Source of the DNA: a virus | DNA length: 26,260 nt | Direction: 5' to 3' (one strand) | Virus record (IMG/VR): IMGVR_UViG_3300048591_001280 | Coordinates: 1-26,260 of that record | Shown: piece after piece, positions 13,343 to 20,260 of the stretch | Numbering within the stretch: the stretch's first letter is position 1 | How the letters are laid out: the number at the start of each line of letters is the position of its first letter | Program-made: the position numbers and the translations under genes | Notes under the pieces: model-generated | What the model saw: only the letters and a program-made list of their open reading frames with translations | What the model was told of the DNA's origin: nothing | The model's database searches: none

Positions 13343-13371
13343 TTGCAATGCGAAGCGAAACCCGCTAGATT
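13343..13371 (+). promoter_or_regulatory. Sigma-70-like promoter after the HNH gene
   Basis: TTGCAA (13343-13348) and TAGATT (13366-13371) are separated by exactly 17 bp. The expected start is near 13378, only about 20 bases before an intrinsic terminator and with no open frame between, so it would produce a short RNA. The spacer contains TGCGAAGCG (13349-13357), a box also seen upstream of 5776 and 13477. Confidence 0.5.
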
Positions 13372-13377
13372 TGGGGC

Positions 13378-13444
13378 AACCTTACACTTGCAACATTCCC
13401 CAACGGGCAGGAATTCACGAGACTGCCTGTTGGGGTTCTTTTTT
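13378..13444 (+). ncRNA. Candidate small RNA of about 65 nt
   Basis: Promoter (13343-13371) and terminator (13398-13444) enclose no gene. The predicted transcript is a roughly 20-nt single-stranded 5' end plus a 13-bp hairpin and a U tail, the classic shape of a bacterial small RNA. It may equally be a truncated leader controlling the 13477 gene, or the promoter may be chance. The size is inferred. Confidence 0.35.
13398..13444 (+). terminator. Intrinsic terminator after the HNH operon
   Basis: CCCCAACGGGCAG (13398-13410) pairs with CTGCCTGTTGGGG (13423-13435) along 13 pairs, one of them G-U, with a 12-base loop and TTCTTTTTT (13436-13444). Upstream TTGGGG (13371-13376) could compete for the CCCCAA of the stem in read-through RNA, so antitermination is possible but unproven. 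Confidence 0.9.
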
Positions 13445-13451
13445 GCGCGCG

Positions 13452-13469
13452 TGCGAAGCGTCGTAGAAT
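13452..13469 (+). promoter_or_regulatory. Promoter of the 13477 gene (leaderless layout)
   Basis: TGCGAAGCG (13452-13460) is followed by TAGAAT (13464-13469), seven bases before the ATG at 13477. Transcription should start at or next to the A of the start codon, giving a leaderless mRNA; no Shine-Dalgarno is present. The -35 position falls in the terminator T-tract (TTGCGC, 13443-13448, spacing 15). Confidence 0.5.
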
Positions 13470-13476
13470 TGGGGCG

Positions 13477-14397
13477 ATGCGACGGCTGACGCAGAGGATC
13501 TCGTGGCGCGGGGTTGGGGTGTGGTTTTTGCAGGTCGCTACCGGTACGCTCTTGGCCGCCCTGTTCCTTTACTTCACCAGTGCGAGGGCGGCGGATTGGT
13601 TCGCTGCGATCGCTGCGATCGCCAGCGCTTGGGCGGCATTCCTGGCGTGGCGGACGTCGGAGCGTGGAGCGGCCTCGGCTGAGCAAAGCCTGGATGCCGC
13701 CCGAACAAGCGCAGAGGCCACGCTGCGCAGCGCAGAAGCGGCCGCAGACGCGGTTAAGCTGCAAGCCCTGCTGGAAGCCCGCGAGCACAAGCGCTACATG
13801 CTTGCATTGGAGCCACGCCTTGAATACCGGTGTACGACGGAATGGTCAGATTCCAGCGGCAGGAACGACGTAGTTTTCGTGGCGGACTTGCGCGGCCCGG
13901 AGGACGCGTGCCTGCATTCAGCGAAGTGGCGCGCGTGGGCAGCGCCGCTACCAGGGGGGCAGCCAGCGCCAGTCGCACATGGCCGATTTGAGGAATGCTC
14001 CGGCGGACCGTGGCAACGGCGTAAACCGAAACGACTCAACCTGGGGACGATTCTCGATAAAGCGTTTGCCGTTCGGTCGACGCGGCCTTACCGGCCTGAT
14101 GTGCCCACGGCGGTGTGCATTGAGATCCTGATGCGGATCCAGTTCCACGAAGACGCGCCGGAGTTCGATCGAGCGCTGTACCTGATCTGCCGCAGAGAGG
14201 GCGAATCGTGGTACCTCGGCTTCTTTGACAAGACCAAGGTTGTCGACGCGCTGTTGGAGACCAGCTTCCAACAGTTCGGCAGGATGGCTGAGCCGCACGA
14301 AGACGGCCTTAGCAACTTGATCGGCGTGCTCGGCGGAAAGGGCTATGGAATCATCCAGGACGCTGAAGATTCACGCCGCCCGGACGCCGCGCAGTAG
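13477..14397 (+). CDS. Two-TM protein with coiled coil and C-terminal soluble domain (306 aa), possible moron
   Basis: Residues 13-34 and 40-58 are two membrane helices (VWFLQVATGTLLAALFLYF and DWFAAIAAIASAWAAFLAW). A coiled coil follows (65-108; AEQSLDAARTSAEATLRSAE). The rest is a soluble, beta-rich domain of about 190 residues with no motif I recognise. The gene has its own promoter directly after a terminator, probably leaderless, and its codons look less biased than those of its neighbours. It ends 27 bases inside the convergent repressor gene. A single-gene unit between operons with a membrane anchor is typical of lysogeny-expressed morons such as superinfection exclusion or defence genes; this is inference. 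Confidence 0.75.
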   Translation: MRRLTQRISWRGVGVWFLQVATGTLLAALFLYFTSARAADWFAAIAAIASAWAAFLAWRTSERGAASAEQSLDAARTSAEATLRSAEAAADAVKLQALLEAREHKRYMLALEPRLEYRCTTEWSDSSGRNDVVFVADLRGPEDACLHSAKWRAWAAPLPGGQPAPVAHGRFEECSGGPWQRRKPKRLNLGTILDKAFAVRSTRPYRPDVPTAVCIEILMRIQFHEDAPEFDRALYLICRREGESWYLGFFDKTKVVDALLETSFQQFGRMAEPHEDGLSNLIGVLGGKGYGIIQDAEDSRRPDAAQ

Positions 14398-14826
14398 CGC
14401 GTATTCATCCTCCAGAATCCGTTCGATGGACGTGGCGCACAGGCCGAAGCGGGCGGCCAGGTGCGTGGTGCCGGCGCCGCGGGCGTGGAGGGTCTGGATG
14501 CACTGGCCCAGGCGGTGGGGTTCATGGGGCGCCAGGGGCGTGTGGCAGATGGCGCAGCGTTCGATGACGGCGGCGCCGCCCACCAGGTACAGATCGTGGG
14601 CGTGGTGGGGATCGTGCTCCACGCCCAGCAGATAATCGGGCGTGACGGCGAAGTGCTCGCAGAGGCGAAGCAGGGTGGTCAGCAGCACGTCGGGGCTGAA
14701 ACCCGATTCCAGCGTATGCAGGGTGGAACCGGCGATGCCTGTTTCACGCGACAACGCGCGCAGGGACAGGTGGTGCAGGTGCCGGAGGGCTACCATCCGG
14801 CGGGGAAGAATGGACTTCAGGTGCAT
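14371..14826 (-). CDS. XRE-family repressor-like protein with extra zinc/HTH half (151 aa)
   Basis: Residues 12-68 form a Cro/CI-type helix-turn-helix: MVALRHLHHLSLRALSRETG, then GSTLHTLESG and CEHFAVTPDYLLG. Residues 91-109 contain C-x2-C ... C (CAICHTPL, QC), a likely partial zinc site, and residues 112-138 (ARGAGTTHLAARFGLCATSIERIL) resemble a second helix-turn-helix. The ATG at 14826 is used; a TTG five codons upstream is possible. It is the only minus-strand gene in the right part and diverges from the sigma factor gene, with palindromes between, as expected of a lysogeny repressor. There is no LexA-like peptidase domain, so induction would not be by self-cleavage. Confidence 0.82.
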   Translation of the reverse strand: MHLKSILPRRMVALRHLHHLSLRALSRETGIAGSTLHTLESGFSPDVLLTTLLRLCEHFAVTPDYLLGVEHDPHHAHDLYLVGGAAVIERCAICHTPLAPHEPHRLGQCIQTLHARGAGTTHLAARFGLCATSIERILEDEYALLRGVRAA

Positions 14827-14875
14827 AGGCGGTCGCAACAAACTTCGTGTGCCGTCTCATGTTCGGTAAGGCGGA

Positions 14876-14913
14876 GCGCCGTTCGGCGCGGGATATCAGA
14901 GACGCGGATCCGC
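14876..14913. promoter_or_regulatory. Palindromes in the repressor/sigma-factor divergent region
   Basis: GCGCCG (14876-14881) and CGGCGC (14884-14889) make a perfect 14-bp palindrome with a TT centre; GCGGATCCGC (14904-14913) is a second perfect 10-bp one. Both lie in the 128-bp gap between the divergent repressor (start 14826) and sigma factor (start 14955) genes. They are natural candidates for repressor operators, although high GC makes short palindromes common. Confidence 0.4.
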
Positions 14914-14954
14914 AATCCTGCGCAAGTACTCTGTGCTTGGGATTGGGCATCAGC

Positions 14955-15578
14955 ATGACTCTAAGTGTACGTGGATCAGTGACCTGCGCCAAGAAACCGG
15001 AAGTGTTGCAGGAACGCGATGCGGTGGTGATGGCGCATCTGGACCTGGTGAAGCCGCTGGCGGCGGCGCTGGCGCGGCGGCTGCCGCCCTGCTTCGATGC
15101 GGACGATCTGGCGCAGGCGGGCATGGTGGCGCTGATTGAGGCGGCCGGGAAGGCCGCGGCTTTGGAGGGCGATCACCGGCGGCTGTATTTGAAGTGCCGG
15201 ATCCGCGGGGCGATGCTGGACGCTGTGAAGCGCGGCGCGTACCGCGAGGCAACGCACGAAGCGCTGCTGCCGGAAGTGGATGCGGTGGCGACGGAGGCCT
15301 CGCCGGAAGCGCTGGCCGCGGACGCGGAACTGGCCGCCATGGTGACGGCCGCGCGGGCGAAGCTAACAGCGCGGCAGCAGCAGGTGATCCGGCACCGGTT
15401 CCATGGCGAACTGACGCAGCGGGAAACGGGGCTGCAGCTGGGCGGGATCCGGCAGCCATCGGTGATGCAGCACGAACGGCGGGCGCTGGAACGGCTGCGG
15501 CAGCAGGTGGTGCAGATGCCGCGGCGGGCGCCGGCGGAACCGCACCGGGGGCCGTTGCGGGCGCCGCTGGCGGCGTAG
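14955..15578 (+). CDS. Sigma-70 family factor, FliA-like, regions 2 and 4 (207 aa)
   Basis: Region 2 spans residues 22-95: VVMAHLDLVKPLAAALARRL, DADDLAQAGMVALIEAA and the FliA/WhiG-like RIRGAMLDAVKR. Region 4 spans 122-185: AKLTARQQQVIRHRFHGELT followed by QRETGLQLGGIRQPSVMQHE. Region 3 is absent. Such factors direct host RNA polymerase to a special promoter set. It heads the rightward late region, divergent from the repressor, so it is probably the late-gene switch (inference). The ATG at 14955 is chosen as the best start; its ribosome-binding site is poor (GGGATTGGG). Confidence 0.85.
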   Translation: MTLSVRGSVTCAKKPEVLQERDAVVMAHLDLVKPLAAALARRLPPCFDADDLAQAGMVALIEAAGKAAALEGDHRRLYLKCRIRGAMLDAVKRGAYREATHEALLPEVDAVATEASPEALAADAELAAMVTAARAKLTARQQQVIRHRFHGELTQRETGLQLGGIRQPSVMQHERRALERLRQQVVQMPRRAPAEPHRGPLRAPLAA

Positions 15579-15881
15579 GGGCTGCATGGTGGCTGCCTAT
15601 CAACGGCGGCCGCCGCGTCGATTGCGGGCCAGGTAGCGGTGCCAGGCCAACGCGAAGGGATGCGGTGAACGATGGGCGGGTCTTTTGCGGTTCGATTCGC
15701 ACCGTCCGCGCCGCAACCTTCGCGCAGCCTGTTCCTGGCATGGCCCGAAAGGAGAGCGATCGGTGACGGATTGATGGGACGGGCGATTCCGCTGGCAGTG
15801 CCGGCAGACCCGCTGGCAGCGCTGGAAAATGTGCAGGCTGGGGTTAAGTTCCGGGCATGCGGCCGGTAGACTCGATCAGCA
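15579..15881. other. 303-bp stretch without a clear gene
   Basis: Only short open frames occur here: 15672-15869 (65 aa, no family features) and a strong AAAGGAGA (15748-15755) followed by GTG at 15763, whose frame stops after three codons. The stretch may hold a decayed gene or a late promoter for the downstream genes; I cannot identify either. Confidence 0.35.
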
Positions 15882-16352
15882 TTGTGCCCCTTTGCGGGCG
15901 GCGCCATCCGTGGAAAGCGCCGGACGGGCTCGAAGGCCGTCCAAAAACCGCCGCCAGGCGGCACCGTAGAACGCGGTGAACCCGACTCCCGGTTACCGAT
16001 CCAGCCCGAAGTGCATCCAGCGATCGCGATCGACGCGGCAAAGGGCCGTGTGCCCATCAAGGATCACGCGGGCGAAACGCTGGAATGGGTGCCGATCGCC
16101 AAAGCACGGGCACTGATCGCGGCGGGGACGGTGGAGATCCTGGGAACGCGCCGGAAGATCCGGGCGCTGCGCTTCCGGCAGGCCGAACCGGTGATGGAAC
16201 GGCGCTTCTTTCCCGTGCGCAAGGCAGGCTTCGGCGCGCCACACCGGCGCGAAACGCAGCAGAACCCGCGGGGCTGCTGGCACCTTGAGTATCTGCGCGA
16301 TTCCACGCGCAGCATCTTTTCGAAAGTTTTGGACGATTGCCGGGCAGCGTAG
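15882..16352 (+). CDS. Hypothetical protein, start uncertain (up to 156 aa)
   Basis: Residues from about 44 on look properly folded: VHPAIAIDAAKGRVPIKDHA, then a helical segment (PIAKARALIAAGTVEILG) and a basic C-terminal half. The first 40 residues from the TTG at 15882 are low-complexity and have no ribosome-binding site; GTG at 16010 (114 aa) is the likelier start, though it also lacks a clear site. Unrecognised. The next gene begins inside its 3' end, 16 bases before the stop, which supports coupled translation. Confidence 0.5.
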   Translation: MCPFAGGAIRGKRRTGSKAVQKPPPGGTVERGEPDSRLPIQPEVHPAIAIDAAKGRVPIKDHAGETLEWVPIAKARALIAAGTVEILGTRRKIRALRFRQAEPVMERRFFPVRKAGFGAPHRRETQQNPRGCWHLEYLRDSTRSIFSKVLDDCRAA

Positions 16353-16627
16353 ATGCGGCGCAACTGCCGGATGGCGGACCCTCGCCGTTCGCGGTCTGCG
16401 TGGCGGACGAAGCGGCCGCGCTGCTTGCGCGGTGTTGCGCGGGAATGCCGGTTCGACACCGGCAGTTGCTGGCCTGGCGCTACCGGGACGCGCTGACCTT
16501 TGGCGCGATCGCGGGGCGCTGGGGCGTGACGGAAGTGGCGGTACACCGGATGCACGGCAGGCTGCTGGTGACGTTGCGGGCACGGCTGGCGGAACTGCGG
16601 GTGACGCGGCTGGATGAGGTGATCTAG
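16337..16627 (+). CDS. Sigma region-4-like helix-turn-helix protein (96 aa)
   Basis: Residues 26-85 resemble sigma-70 region 4: LLARCCAGMPVRHRQLLAWR, then ALTFGAIAGRWGVTEVAVHR and MHGRLLVTLRARL. No region 2 is present, so it cannot act alone as a sigma factor. Free-standing region-4 proteins in phages can be co-activators or small DNA-binding regulators. The TTG start lies inside the preceding gene without a clear ribosome-binding site, so the first residues are uncertain. It follows the complete sigma factor by two genes. Confidence 0.65.
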   Translation: MPGSVDAAQLPDGGPSPFAVCVADEAAALLARCCAGMPVRHRQLLAWRYRDALTFGAIAGRWGVTEVAVHRMHGRLLVTLRARLAELRVTRLDEVI

Positions 16628-16628
16628 G

Positions 16629-17951
16629 GTGGCTGGCATTCGAAATCAGGATTACGCGCTGGTGGGGATCGCGACGCTGCGGCCGCATCCGGCGAACCCA
16701 CGGCGCGGCGACGTGGGCGCGATCGCGCGCAGCGTGCAGGCGAACGGCTTCTACGGCGCCGTCGTGGCACAGCAGGGCACGGGCTACATTCTGGCGGGAA
16801 ACCACCGCTGGGAAGCGGCGCGGCGCGAAGGCCTGGCGCAGGTTCCGGTGCTGTGGGTGGAGTGTACGGACGAAGAAGCGCGGCGGATCCTGCTGGCGGA
16901 CAACCGCACGAACGACGTGGCGGGCTACGACGAAGAAAAGCTGGCGAAGCTGCTGGACGAACTGCGGGCCGGCGACGGCCTGGACGGCACGGGCTGGACG
17001 CCGGAGGCGTTCGACGCATTGGTTGCGGGGCTGGGTGATGCGGTGCTGGGCGGAAGCGGAAGCCTTACGAACGGCGACCAGAGTGGTACGGCAGTTGCTG
17101 GGGGGGGGACACATCCAGAGGAGACCGAAGATGCCCTCTCTGCGGTGGACCGGGCCGAGGAATTGCAGCAGAAGTGGCGGACTGAGCCTGGGCAGCTATG
17201 GCTGGTTCCGAGCGCGACACTCCCAGGCAGGGAGCATCGAATCCTCTGTGGCGACTCGACACGAGCGGAAGAAATTTCCCGGCTGCTGAACGGAAGCCAG
17301 CCGGTGCTGATGGCCACGGATCCGCCTTATGGCGTGAAGTACGACTCCAGCTGGCGCGCCGAGTACTCCTCTGGCGAGTACAGCGTTGGCGCAATCGCAA
17401 ACGACGATCGCGCGGATTGGACGGAGGTCTGGGAGCGTTGGGCCGCACCGGTGCTTTATGTGTGGCACGGCGGGCTGCACGCGGACGTTGTCTCGGCCAG
17501 CCTGAAGGCGGCGGGCTACGAAATCCGCAGCCAGATCATCTGGAACAAGGCCGTAATGGTTTTCGGCCGCGGCGCCTACCACTGGAAGCATGAGCCGTGC
17601 TGGTACGCCGTCAAGAAGGGCCGCAACGCGAACTGGCAAGGCGACCGCAAGCAGACCACAGTTTGGGACTGCGGAAACGGTAGCGGGGCCGGGCGCACCG
17701 GGGATGCGGCCGATGACTTTCACGCGGCACACATCAGCCAGAAACCGGTTGAGCTATTCCGCAGACCAATTTTGAACCACACCGAACGAGGCGACGTCGT
17801 GGCGGAGCCGTTCTCGGGATCCGGATCGCAACTGGTGGCCGCCGAGCAGCTTGGGCGCATTTGCCTCGCGATGGAGTTGGAGCCAAAGTTCGTGGCGGTG
17901 GCGTTGGAGCGGTTGGCGGCGCTTGGTTGCGAGCCGCGGCTGGCCGATTGA
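16629..17951 (+). CDS. ParB-domain/DNA methyltransferase fusion, DPPY type (440 aa)
   Basis: Residues 8-95 form a ParB/Srx-like domain (LRPHPANPRRGDVGAIARSV, AGNHRWEAARREG, ADNRTND). After a linker, residues 205-430 form a DNA methylase: CGDS (207-210), ATDPPYGVKYDS with D231-P-P-Y234, and SAM motif EPFSGSGS (393-400). DPPY indicates N6-adenine methylation. This ParB-methylase fusion is common in phages just before the terminase. A run of nine G (17100-17108) sits in the linker between the domains; a one-base slip would leave the ParB part and abolish the methylase. The GTG start directly follows the previous gene. The EPF for usual DPF in motif I is a minor variation. Confidence 0.9.
   Translation: MAGIRNQDYALVGIATLRPHPANPRRGDVGAIARSVQANGFYGAVVAQQGTGYILAGNHRWEAARREGLAQVPVLWVECTDEEARRILLADNRTNDVAGYDEEKLAKLLDELRAGDGLDGTGWTPEAFDALVAGLGDAVLGGSGSLTNGDQSGTAVAGGGTHPEETEDALSAVDRAEELQQKWRTEPGQLWLVPSATLPGREHRILCGDSTRAEEISRLLNGSQPVLMATDPPYGVKYDSSWRAEYSSGEYSVGAIANDDRADWTEVWERWAAPVLYVWHGGLHADVVSASLKAAGYEIRSQIIWNKAVMVFGRGAYHWKHEPCWYAVKKGRNANWQGDRKQTTVWDCGNGSGAGRTGDAADDFHAAHISQKPVELFRRPILNHTERGDVVAEPFSGSGSQLVAAEQLGRICLAMELEPKFVAVALERLAALGCEPRLAD
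17100..17108 (+). repeat. G9 homopolymer in the ParB-methyltransferase gene
   Basis: Nine consecutive G read as three Gly codons (A-V-A-G-G-G-T) in the interdomain linker at residues 158-160. It is the longest G run I see in the window; the others reach six. In-frame here, so the full protein is encoded. Confidence 0.85.
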
Positions 17952-17970
17952 AGGCAGAGGAGGGTGACGC

Positions 17971-18285
17971 ATGCAGAACAACCAGGACCTCCCCGTGGAC
18001 CAGGCGGGGCTGCCGGTGATTGAACCGGGGCAGACGGCGCGGCAGAATGCGACGGCGGTCAGCGCGCAGCTGGTGCCGGAAGGCGCGGGATCGAACCGCG
18101 TGGCGCGGTTTCTGTGTACCGTGCCGTGCTTCATCCGCTTCGGTCTTGACCCTACGGCCACGGTGGACGATCTGCCGCTGGTGGCGAACGTGCCGGAGTA
18201 CTTCGTGGTGCCGGCGGGGCACAAGGTGGCGGTGCTGCGGGGTGGCGGTACGGACGGCATTTTGTACGTGACGGTAGCGCAATGA
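17971..18285 (+). CDS. Hypothetical small beta-rich protein, possibly virion-related (104 aa)
   Basis: Strong GAGGAGGG ribosome-binding site and ATG. The protein has an N-terminal polar tail (MQNNQDLPVDQAG) and a compact beta-rich domain (ARFLCTVPCFIRFGLDPTAT and EYFVVPAGHKVAVLRGGG). The pattern resembles small phage proteins near head genes that decorate the virion, but no family is identified. It overlaps the carboxypeptidase-like gene by ATGA, so the two are produced together. Confidence 0.65.
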   Translation: MQNNQDLPVDQAGLPVIEPGQTARQNATAVSAQLVPEGAGSNRVARFLCTVPCFIRFGLDPTATVDDLPLVANVPEYFVVPAGHKVAVLRGGGTDGILYVTVAQ

Positions 18286-19571
18286 TCTATCCGATGGCGC
18301 TGGCGGGCCGCGGTCCGCAGGGCGCGGGGGCGTGGGTGCTGGACCCGGTGCCGCCGCCGCCCGTGGAACCGGAACCGGAAGAACCCGAACCGCCGGTGGA
18401 ACCGCCGGCGTATGCCGCGGTGGTGCTGGATTTTGACACCGGGGGCGTGGTGCGCGGGGTGAACGCAGACGCGGTACACGCGCAGGCGTCCACCACGAAG
18501 CTGATGACGGCGCTGCTGGCCTACGAATACTGCCCAACGCTGCTGGACACCGTAACGATTTCGGCGGCGGCCGAAGCCACGCTGGGATCGCAGGCCTGGC
18601 TGTACGCAGGCGAAGTCTACACGCTGAACCAGCTGCTGCTGGCGCTGATGCTGCCCAGCGGCAACGATGCGGCGCACGCGATCGCGGAGCATATCGGGCA
18701 AAGGTACCTGGGGGGCACCAGCGCGGCCGATGGGTACGCGCGGTTCGTGGCGCGAATGAACACGCGGGCGGCCGAACTGGGCATGGCGGCCACGGTTTAC
18801 ACGGAACCCCACGGGGGGACGGCGGACCTGGCGCATGTGACCAGTGCGCGCGACCTGGCGGTGCTGTGCCGGGCTGCCATGCAGCAGTCTGTGCTGCTGC
18901 AGATCGCGGCAACGCTGGAAGTGGGCGCGCTGCCGGTGGCGGGGGGCACAGCGCGGAAGCGCTGGACGAACAACACGCGTTTTGTGGGACGGTACCCGGG
19001 CACGATGGCCGGCAAGCGGGGATGGAACCCAGCCGCGCTGCACGGGCTGGCCGCTTTACACCAGCGGGGCAGCCAAACGCTGGTGGCCGCGGTGCTGCAC
19101 AGCGCGGACGCGGAAGCGGATGCGGCGGCGGAACTGGATGCGGCCTACGGCTCGCTGAGCACGCCCGTGGGTGCCCTGGCGGGGCGTGCGGCGGCGCACC
19201 ACGTGACGTGGGCGGGCCAATGGTACACCTCCGCTTACAATCCGGGCCTGTACCGCGACGGCTACGGCATGTATTGCGCCACGGCTTCGGCGCTGAACAG
19301 CGCAAGCTACAGCTGGTGGGGAACCGGCCTGCGGATGGTGGGTCCGGTGGGGCCCAGCTTCGGGCGTATGGACGTATCGGTGGACGGCGGCGCGGTGACG
19401 ATGGTGGAGCAATACAGCGCGGCGGCGGCGAAGGGCGCGGTGCTGCACGAAATCACGGGCCTGGCCGATGGGCCGCATAGCCTGCTGGTGCAGGGACGCG
19501 CGGATAAGCACGCGGCCAGCACCGGGCTGTATCACCTGGCGCTGGACGAGTTCGAGACAGTGCGGGGCTAG
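18282..19571 (+). CDS. Serine D-Ala-D-Ala carboxypeptidase-like (S11) protein with C-terminal beta-sandwich (429 aa)
   Basis: A 20-residue start and a Pro/Glu hinge (21-42) precede a penicillin-binding-protein-5-like domain (44-300): STTK (71-74), SGN (126-128), and at the position of the third motif KRG (245-247) where KTG is usual. These enzymes remove the last D-Ala from peptidoglycan stem peptides. Residues 340-429 resemble a ligand-binding beta-sandwich (WWGTGLRMVGPVGPSFGRMD and GLADGPHSLLVQG). There is no signal peptide. In a phage late operon next to the terminase, it could be a virion-associated wall enzyme or a lysis enzyme. The altered KTG means it may bind the wall rather than cut it. 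Confidence 0.8.
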   Translation: MIYPMALAGRGPQGAGAWVLDPVPPPPVEPEPEEPEPPVEPPAYAAVVLDFDTGGVVRGVNADAVHAQASTTKLMTALLAYEYCPTLLDTVTISAAAEATLGSQAWLYAGEVYTLNQLLLALMLPSGNDAAHAIAEHIGQRYLGGTSAADGYARFVARMNTRAAELGMAATVYTEPHGGTADLAHVTSARDLAVLCRAAMQQSVLLQIAATLEVGALPVAGGTARKRWTNNTRFVGRYPGTMAGKRGWNPAALHGLAALHQRGSQTLVAAVLHSADAEADAAAELDAAYGSLSTPVGALAGRAAAHHVTWAGQWYTSAYNPGLYRDGYGMYCATASALNSASYSWWGTGLRMVGPVGPSFGRMDVSVDGGAVTMVEQYSAAAAKGAVLHEITGLADGPHSLLVQGRADKHAASTGLYHLALDEFETVRG

Positions 19572-19609
19572 GTTGCGGCGGGGCGTGATGGCCCGCGATT
19601 CGGACGAAT

Positions 19610-20260
19610 GTGGAGATCTGGGAGCGGCGGCCGGGGGAAAGCGCGCGGGCGTATGCGGCGTTCTGCGTTTACCGGGACCTGGGCCCGGGGCGATCGCTGA
19701 ACCTGGCGTACGGCGAGTGGCGGCGGGCGCAGGGCTGCGCGGGCGATGCGGCGAAGGCGGCGGGCTATTGGGCCGAATGGTCCAGCGGATTCGAGTGGGT
19801 AGCGCGGGCGGAAGCGTACGACGGCCACCTGGAAGCACTGAAGCGGGCGGCGCGCGAGGACGCGCTGCGGCGGCTGGAAGAACGGCGCCTGGACTTCGAA
19901 CTGCGCAACCAGGAACGGCTGGAAGCGCGGGTGGAGAAGGCCGAACTGATTCTGGACAAGGCAGACCGGGCGCCGATTACGGACCTGACGCAGGACAAAA
20001 CCGAACCGGACGCGGCGGGCAAGATCCAGACGATCCGGGTGAAGGTGAAGGGCATCAGCTTCGCGGGCTACGCGCGGCTGATGAAGGCGATCGATGACGC
20101 GGCGCGGCAGGCGATTGTGGGCGTACGGCCTGGGGCGGATGCGGGCGCGGATGAACCCGCGGCGGGCCCGGGCATGCGCGGGGAGTTTGTGTGGGTAAAG
20201 CCGCCAGACCCGGATGCACCGGTTCCGGAAGCGCCGGCGGACGATGCCGGCGGGAAGTAG
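19610..20260 (+). CDS. Terminase small subunit (216 aa)
   Basis: Begins with the pattern WERRPGESARAYAAFCVYRD, typical of small terminases of this group, followed by a helix-turn-helix-like part (RSLNLAYGEWRRAQG) that would recognise the packaging site. A long coiled coil (about 75-125; LEALKRAAREDALRRLEERR) probably drives ring assembly, and the C-terminus is Pro/Asp/Glu-rich and disordered. It delivers phage DNA to the large subunit. The GTG start at 19610 is used. It overlaps the large subunit gene by 70 bases. Confidence 0.8.
   Translation: MEIWERRPGESARAYAAFCVYRDLGPGRSLNLAYGEWRRAQGCAGDAAKAAGYWAEWSSGFEWVARAEAYDGHLEALKRAAREDALRRLEERRLDFELRNQERLEARVEKAELILDKADRAPITDLTQDKTEPDAAGKIQTIRVKVKGISFAGYARLMKAIDDAARQAIVGVRPGADAGADEPAAGPGMRGEFVWVKPPDPDAPVPEAPADDAGGK

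Noticed and set aside
15672-15869. 65-aa open frame
   Set aside because: No ribosome-binding site, no family features and low-complexity start; not supported as a gene.
17734-19305. Long minus-strand open frame (523 aa) opposite the carboxypeptidase-like gene
   Set aside because: Low-complexity Pro/Arg/Ala translation with no domains; the + strand reading has STTK and SGN motifs.
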